Source: Takifugu bimaculatus (Eukaryota > Chordata > Actinopteri > Tetraodontiformes > Tetraodontidae). Taken from it: DNA of 64,000 nt. This document shows, in pieces, positions 57,901 through 64,000 of this stretch (within the stretch, counting starts at the first letter, position 1; every line of letters begins with the position of its first letter). The notes beneath the pieces are model-generated. The model was not told the origin of the DNA. It saw nothing but the letters and a program-made list of their open reading frames with translations, and searched no databases. Made by a program: the position numbers and the translations under genes. The stretch lies in contig CP034983.1 in NCBI GenBank assembly GCA_004026145.2, positions 13,634,988 to 13,698,987 on the forward strand. The letters are read 5' to 3'.

Positions 57901-60208
57901 TGCACGCTGCTTCAGGCTTTCAAAAGTGAATGTAACGAGCGCTCGCTACTCATAAGTCAAATTCGTATTTGCAGCTTCATATTTCCAGGGTCACATATCT
58001 ATAACACCGGATGGTGCTAAACCAAGGCAGGAGGCTTCTTTTCAAGTCTGAAATGCACTAAAATGACACTCCGCAACAGTAAAAGCCAGATTCAATTGGG
58101 CAAAGTTTAGCTAATTGATTGGGTAGCTCCAGGTTCAGGGTGTAACACGGTGTTAAATGTACCTTTTTGTCAGCAGATTAGACACATTGTGACATAACTG
58201 TCAGCCTCTAATGGTCATTACCATTAGATATAAAGAACAGCTCTGCCCTGTTCTGGAGCCGTTAGTATCAGCGGGATCCTCGCGCAGGCAGTAACACACT
58301 CCTGCTTCTGACACATTCATCCCACAGGCGACCATTTTTCTCTATAGCATCTAACTGCATTTTCTTCAGCGCTCGTCACTAAACAGCCGCAGTCTTTGAC
58401 CTCAGACGAGCTTTAAAACACAGAATTTAACACAGATGCTGCAATCTAATGGAAATTGAAGGGGGAAATAAAGCAGTCTGCCTGCACACGCTTCCATCCC
58501 AGCCGTTGATATTGAGCAGGTTTTCGACCCGTTTATATAATTACGCGCTTTGACATCAAATCTCCTTCGGCTTTAAGTGCAGCAGCTCCTCGCGCCCCTC
58601 ATCAGCGCAGATTACAGGAGTTCACGTCGAGTCGCCCGAGTTTCTGTCCTCCTGCAGGTTTTCTCTGCCTCTGTCATGTTGACGGACTTTTGATTTGACG
58701 TTTATGCTTTTTCATCCCGGCTGGTGCAACATGTTCAATCTGACCGTGACGAGAGGAGAAAAAAAAAGTTACTTTTCCACCCAAAATATGAAACAGGACG
58801 TGTGTGACAGCCGTCCTCAGCCTCATGGGCGAATTCCTTCAGTATTAAATATTAGAAGCATTGACTCGGGGATCAGATGTAGACCCCTCCCCCGCCTCGC
58901 TCCTAAATCCAGGGATTTTTCAGAAAGGAGAATAATACGGTCTGGCTTTATGATGAAGTCACTGGTAAGACGCGCATGCTTCCCAGCTCGACAGCCAAAG
59001 CGATCATAAGACTGATGCAGCGTTTCAGCCTGAGCTGCAGGCAGAATTTTGCTGTGTATTTGTGTCAGTTTGCGCGTGTTTGCCGGGGTGACCCAAGGGC
59101 AGATGATTTTGTATTCCGCTGCACCGGATGCAAAGCTCCTTGAGGAAAACGGCGATTTATGATGATTCAGTTATAAAAATAAACACTGCCGACTGGCGTG
59201 CGCTGAATTTTTAACGCAAACGGGATGAACGCTCCCTTCGATAAGTGTTGGAACGGCGAAGCTGCACAACTTAGAAAAGTCCTTTATGTGCAGTAACCGC
59301 ATCAAGCCTGTGACCTGATGACATCACCGAACCTTTGCATTCTTCTGGTGTGATGCGTCTTCTGCAGCCTCTCCAAGATCCCAGTAGAGCCCAAAGTTCA
59401 TTTTGCTGCTGCCATTGGCCGTTAACGTGGCCGCTAATGTCACTCCTTCGGGGAAAGGGAACGCACCTGTCGGTCACATGTTTGCCATGAAAAAAAAATT
59501 TTGGTTGCATTTCAGAACCAGATGTAAATACCAGCGAAAGGTCGACCTCCAAATCTCCAACAAGAACTGGCCTCGCCGTTCCAAGACTTTTAAAGGCCGG
59601 TGTGTTAGCGGCTTTATTGATTCTGGATTTATTTCATTATATCGACGACAGCTTTTTCCCGCTCTAGACAATAACAGAATCAAACGGATGCGTCATCACA
59701 TTTTGATGGGGGCAAACGTGATAGAGCGTTCCAAAAAAAAAAAAGCAAACGAAAAAACGCGATTAAAAAGTTCTAATCGCTTCCACCCCGACCGGATTGT
59801 ACAATCAGATTGTTCTGGCTGCAAAAGTCGATCGTTTCCCCCCTTTATTCGTGCAGCCTGTTCCTCCCCGGCCGCAGCTGTCGGCTCGCATTGTCCTCAC
59901 ATCAATAACGCTTTGTCATGATCCTTCGCTGCCAATATTTTTGCAAGACGCCCAGCAGAAGAATGCAGATGGGCATCACAGAGTCTCGTCTAAAGTCCCG
60001 TTTTACTGAATATTTGATTCATTGTGACCAGACGGGCCCCAGAAAAGACAATGCAAGGCAGAGCAGATGGAAAACATTCTGACGTTATACAACAGGCGGA
60101 GGGGGAACGAGGATGGAAACCGCATGTAATCATCCTGGAAACGAGGACACCGTATAGCCTGATTTCTTTCTTTTTTCAACGGCGAAACGTTCCAGCCCGA
60201 GAGACGCA

Positions 60209-60218
60209 GCGCATGCGC
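60209..60218. promoter_or_regulatory. NRF1-like palindrome GCGCATGCGC
   Basis: Exact NRF1 core palindrome, normally found in CpG-type promoters, but here in an intronic or intergenic setting with only a modest local CpG content. Confidence 0.35.
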
Positions 60219-61861
60219 AGGTGCAGCCTGGAGATGCACTCCGGGCGTCCGTCATGTTGACTTTTAACGTCTCTAAAATGCAGATGATGCTCTTTCGACC
60301 TGCTTGTGCCCCGCTCGGGGCCTCTGAGAGGGGCTCTGCAGCTTTTCTGCGAGGCTCGATTCAAACGTATCGATTCAGTTTTTCTTTCCCAGGGTAACTG
60401 GTCCCACGTGCGGAATGATGCAGGGCACTATTGTATGGAAGCGATTGTAGAGGCAGTTGAAATTTATAGTCCGACTCATGAATCCATACGGGGCAGGAGC
60501 CTTTGAAACTGCGAGCGGACGACGAGACGATTTCAATGATTTGACAGATGCGTTTGTGGATCTGTGCTTTGGGGTTTTTAATCGTGATCGGGGTGATTTC
60601 ATTAATATTTAAAGGAGCATAGGTGATGCCGCGGAACTTTCTCCATGGGAAACAATACGTTCAAAATAGTACATTTCAATTCCACTTGTTGCGTAATGAA
60701 CACCGTAGAATATATATGCAGGTTTGTTTTTGTTTTTTTAAAAAGTGCATAATTGATGGGGGTTGGGGGGGCAGAACAGATGTTGAACCAGATGGTGGAG
60801 GAGAGGAGGCCAGTCGGACAGATTCGCCGCCTCCACCGGCTGGCGGGCCGGCGCTATTCCCGGCCATTTATGACTGATGCTTTATTGTAATGTGGAAACT
60901 GGACCCACACAGTCTGACAGAGGGTGGAAACAAACAAGCAAATAAAGGCCAGAATTAAGGCTCCATGGAATGTTAACCAAGGATGGGGAACAAAAGGGCT
61001 CAAAAACCAGAAATCAGTTTGGGAACAAGCTGAAGTTTGGCTTTAAAAACCAGGTAAACAGGTGTTGGAGATCGTTCTGATGGCAGGGGAGAGAGTGACC
61101 TGAGAGGAATTGTGACACTTTATCTCCAAGTCACCATGGGAACAAATGCGGCCGCCTCGCCGTTTCCATCCCCTCCACCAGCGCACCAGCTCGCAATGAC
61201 GCACTGGGAAAGCATGTGTAATTACAGTATATGTTGCCTGGTGGTTGAGGACACACGAAGTACCAACCAGCGGCTGCCCCCAAAAGCCTCCGTCTGTTTA
61301 GAAAGAAAGTTGCTGGTGCCGTCCTCCACAGTGGAGCTTTGTTTGGAACAAGGCAGGCTAATGTTCACTGGTGGTAGTGGAATTGTAGGAGCTAGAATCA
61401 GTTCATATAAACTACAGTTGCTCCTATATTCACTGAAGAATAATGGGAACCGGTTCGTCTTGGAGTCCGCCGTGTCCTGGACTTCCTTTAGCAATCGCTA
61501 ACAATGTGGTTACACAAGACCGTCACATGCCAAGTGTTTGCTGATGCACAAAAATAATTCTGGATGCCTCGTGTGGCAGTTAGCATGCTAACTCTGCCAA
61601 GCGACGGCAGCTGGAGCCCTGGCAGCACCCCCCACCTCCCACAGCCGCCACCGAAACAGACTTTACTTTAGCGATATTAGCAATAAGTCATCCGTCTCAT
61701 AAACAGTAACTAATCTGCACGGCAGTTGCCAATTATCTGGGTTTAAGGCCCCCTGCTTTCCTTTTCTTCCCTGTATGTGGATCCTTTGTACTGGCAGCTG
61801 CCCTCAAGAGCATCCCGACAGCTTTTCTTATTTTCGTTACTGACTCGAGCGCGCGCTCGTC

Positions 61862-61883
61862 CCTGTGATCTCCAGATCACAGG
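61862..61883. repeat. Perfect inverted repeat, 10-bp arms, 2-bp spacer
   Basis: Left arm CCTGTGATCT, spacer CC, right arm AGATCACAGG. It could be a dyad protein-binding site. No associated gene. Confidence 0.7.
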
Positions 61884-63049
61884 CTGAATATTTGCTTGGC
61901 AGCCGCGCTGCCTCTGAACCTGGCAATCGCTCATCAGATGCACTATAATTGTTTCAACCCTTCCCGGCTGCTGCTGCTGCCACTTGGCTGGACCAGGCCC
62001 ACCCAGACGCGGAGAGGCTGACGGACAGGCGGGCGGACTGACGCGCGGTCATGTGGCCCCTCTGACCCTCTGTGCTGTGTTATCTGGGTGAGTTATGTCT
62101 CATTGTTCCCTTCTGTCACTAATGTGCTGAGCCATGGGAGAATCAGACTGTCCTCATAGTGCCACATTCACTTCTCCGGTCCAGATCTGATCTCACACCT
62201 CTCACTTCCCATTCGTCTGATTTCGGTCTGTTTTTAATTTATTAAATCAATCGCTGTTTGAATGGCCTTTGCCAGAAATCCATTATGGCACCCACACTGG
62301 ACCGAGCTGCCACACAAGCTCATGGCAGCAAGAATTCTTCTTTTTTAAGACCAGGATGTGCTTGTGATTGGTGCTAATAAATAAAATGATATACAGATGC
62401 ACCTATTAGCACTGCGAATCCTCCTCACATTTTTCGATCTGCGGCTTTTGAAGGGTTTGATTCCGACTCAGAAATCATTCCGGACCAGCGAGCCTGCTCA
62501 TGCCGTTAGCTAACTGGCCACCACAGCATTCCAGGCTGGCGCAGGGCTTTGGGTGATTTCAGGCAAAAGGCACGCTGGTCCGCGGGGTAAAGCGTGAGCT
62601 GGACATCTGCCAGACGCGGATCTCCTGCACCCGGTTGTCAACGCATCTGAAAGCAAAACCTACCTCTCTTTTTATCAGTTAGCAGGTTGTGGTCATTAGC
62701 ACGTTGGTCAGCTGTGCGCTCATAACACCCCCCCGCGGTGCCTTTGGAGGCCATGTGCTTGTCATGTCAGCTGATCTGAGTTCTCCTCACCCCTGTGCCA
62801 GCTAGCGTTTCCACCCAGATGGACACGGAACGCATTAGTTAGAACCGCTGCGCGCCGCTTGACGTTGCCTGTCGTGCAGTCACTGCGTTCACGAAATGAT
62901 GTCAAAACAGAGATAATGTGCAGCCCCGATTTAGAAAAGTATAACTTAGTAGAGAACATTTATCGTTGCTTTCCCAGCAAATATGTCGTTGTGACACTGT
63001 CTACTTATTGTCAGTCTCTCTCCTGCTTTCTACTGGGAGCTTTAAGGTA

Positions 63050-63089
63050 CCCCCCCCCCCCCCCCACACACACACACACACACACACAC
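63050..63089. repeat. Composite C16-(AC)n tract
   Basis: Sixteen C followed by about 24 bp of AC. On the minus strand this is (GT)nG16, the same architecture as at 41509 and 48402. Confidence 0.9.
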
Positions 63090-63780
63090 GCGCTCAGGAA
63101 GATTCAGGAGATTTCCCACAGCCGTCTGTTCACAGGAGATTCTCCACATCAGAGAGGCGAGAGGGGGCGGGGCTTGCTGCAGGTGGCACAGAGTCAGAAT
63201 CAGAACCTGCTCACTTCATCACACCGGGTCGAAGAGACCTTGCTGCCTTCAACCTGTAAGAATTGGTTCTTTCTATGACAATTGCTCTGCGGCTGCTGCG
63301 GAGGTTCCCCAGGAGACTCTCGCAGGAAGCTGCCAGCGTGACTAAATCCGAACGGAGCAGACATCAGCGTTCACCCATGTTGCTCCTCCAGAAAGAATCT
63401 CGGTGCTGCAGCGCATGTGTGAAAGGAGCTTGTGACTGAAACGGCTTCCACATAATCACTTGTGCGCGCTCACGAGGCGCCTTCGAAGAGTCACGAGTGG
63501 CTCAGTCGCCGTGCACCTGCAGGATCAGAGCCTCGGAAACTCCCCGCCCGACTTATCAAGGCGAATAGCATCAGGTGTGATATTCGCCTGCTCCCTCGCT
63601 CCTAAATCCCGAATGTTTCCAGTTATTTTGTGCGCTTTCCATTTGTTAGGGGTTTTCTTTTCAGCTAAAGAGGGATTTAGCACTGAGGGATTAGACAAAG
63701 TGTGCTCTGTTTATACTGGAGGAAGACGATGGCAAGATGATGTGTCCTCTGACACTGGCATCGGGAGCCCAGAATGCATT

Positions 63781-63805
63781 CACACACACACACGCGCGCA
63801 CGCAC
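63781..63805. repeat. Short (AC)n/(GC)n microsatellite
   Basis: Interrupted AC repeat with CGCGCG. Confidence 0.8.
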
Positions 63806-64000
63806 AGCAGCTCCAGTATTACGGCTCTGCGGCTCATTAGCCTCCATAAGTCAGACTCAACATCTATTCCTGCTTCTTTTATTACCCGATTAGAGCGGCA
63901 GAGGATAGGAAATAGTTCCACGCAAAGCCTCCATCTTCCTACCTGAAGCACAAAAATGTGGCAGAATGGATTTTTTCTTTGATCTCTTCGCGTTTGTGTT

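Larger units (their letters stand above)
51958..64000. other. Non-coding stretch, probably first intron of the candidate gene
   Basis: 12 kb without an exon I can support. Open frames of 90-180 codons (52162, 54089, 59403, 61112, 62859, 63460) have no recognisable domains, repeats or paired splice signals. Sections 54800-55700 and 57800-58600 are AT-rich. Features seen are an NRF1-like site (60209-60218), a perfect 10-bp inverted repeat (61862-61883), a C16(AC)n composite tract (63050-63089) and an (AC)n near 63781-63805. Confidence 0.55.

Noticed and set aside
61112..61501. 129-codon ORF tested as a downstream exon of the candidate gene
   Set aside because: No phase-1 acceptor producing a continuous frame, and no conserved-looking segment.

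Overview
This is a piece of a vertebrate nuclear genome, almost certainly a percomorph-type teleost fish. The evidence is split vertebrate genes with GT-AG introns, one intron of only 72 bp, a compressed dlgap1 3' half (about 24 kb), and very many (AC)n/(GT)n microsatellites and poly-C/poly-G tracts. I cannot name the species from the sequence alone. Nothing bacterial, viral or CRISPR-like was seen, and no intact transposon ORF or tRNA was recognised.

Layout, left to right. (1) 1-28.2 kb, plus strand: the 3' half of dlgap1 (GKAP/SAPAP1, a postsynaptic-density scaffold). Eight coding exons run from 2065 to the stop at 26008-26010. A 3' UTR of about 2.2 kb contains AU-rich elements, a Pumilio site and a roughly 96-bp (GT)n tract. 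The large N-terminal exon(s) lie left of the window. Inside the 16.4-kb intron after exon 2 there is a GC-rich candidate internal promoter and first exon (7655-7718). Its splice phase fits the next dlgap1 exon, so it may start a short GKAP isoform. (2) 28.9-33.0 kb, minus strand: tgif1, a TALE homeodomain repressor, in three coding exons. It converges tail-to-tail with dlgap1. Its last exon is out of frame with its own conserved C-terminus by one base. (3) 35.3-36.6 kb, plus strand: the intronless deubiquitinase gene otud1, complete with OTU catalytic residues and a C-terminal UIM. It is head-to-head with tgif1 across about 2.3 kb. (4) 38.0-64 kb: largely non-coding. Two isolated ATG-containing, donor-terminated exons on the plus strand (38347-38416 and 51636-51957) both stop in phase 1 after a His codon. 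They look like alternative first coding exons of one long-intron gene whose body lies to the right. Human linkage (OTUD1 next to KIAA1217 on 10p12) makes the sickle-tail gene a guess, not an identification.

The dlgap1-tgif1 pairing matches human 18p11. The similar pairing DLGAP4-TGIF2 on human 20q11 is its paralogue, but residues in this window (for example the NPNAHPRP and LKAN segments) match my memory of DLGAP1 rather than DLGAP4. The genes are not a functional operon. Their interest lies in regulation: internal promoters, long 5' open frames, CTCF-like sites around otud1, and 3' UTR elements. All identifications rest on recognising protein sequence and splice signals by eye. No searches were run.
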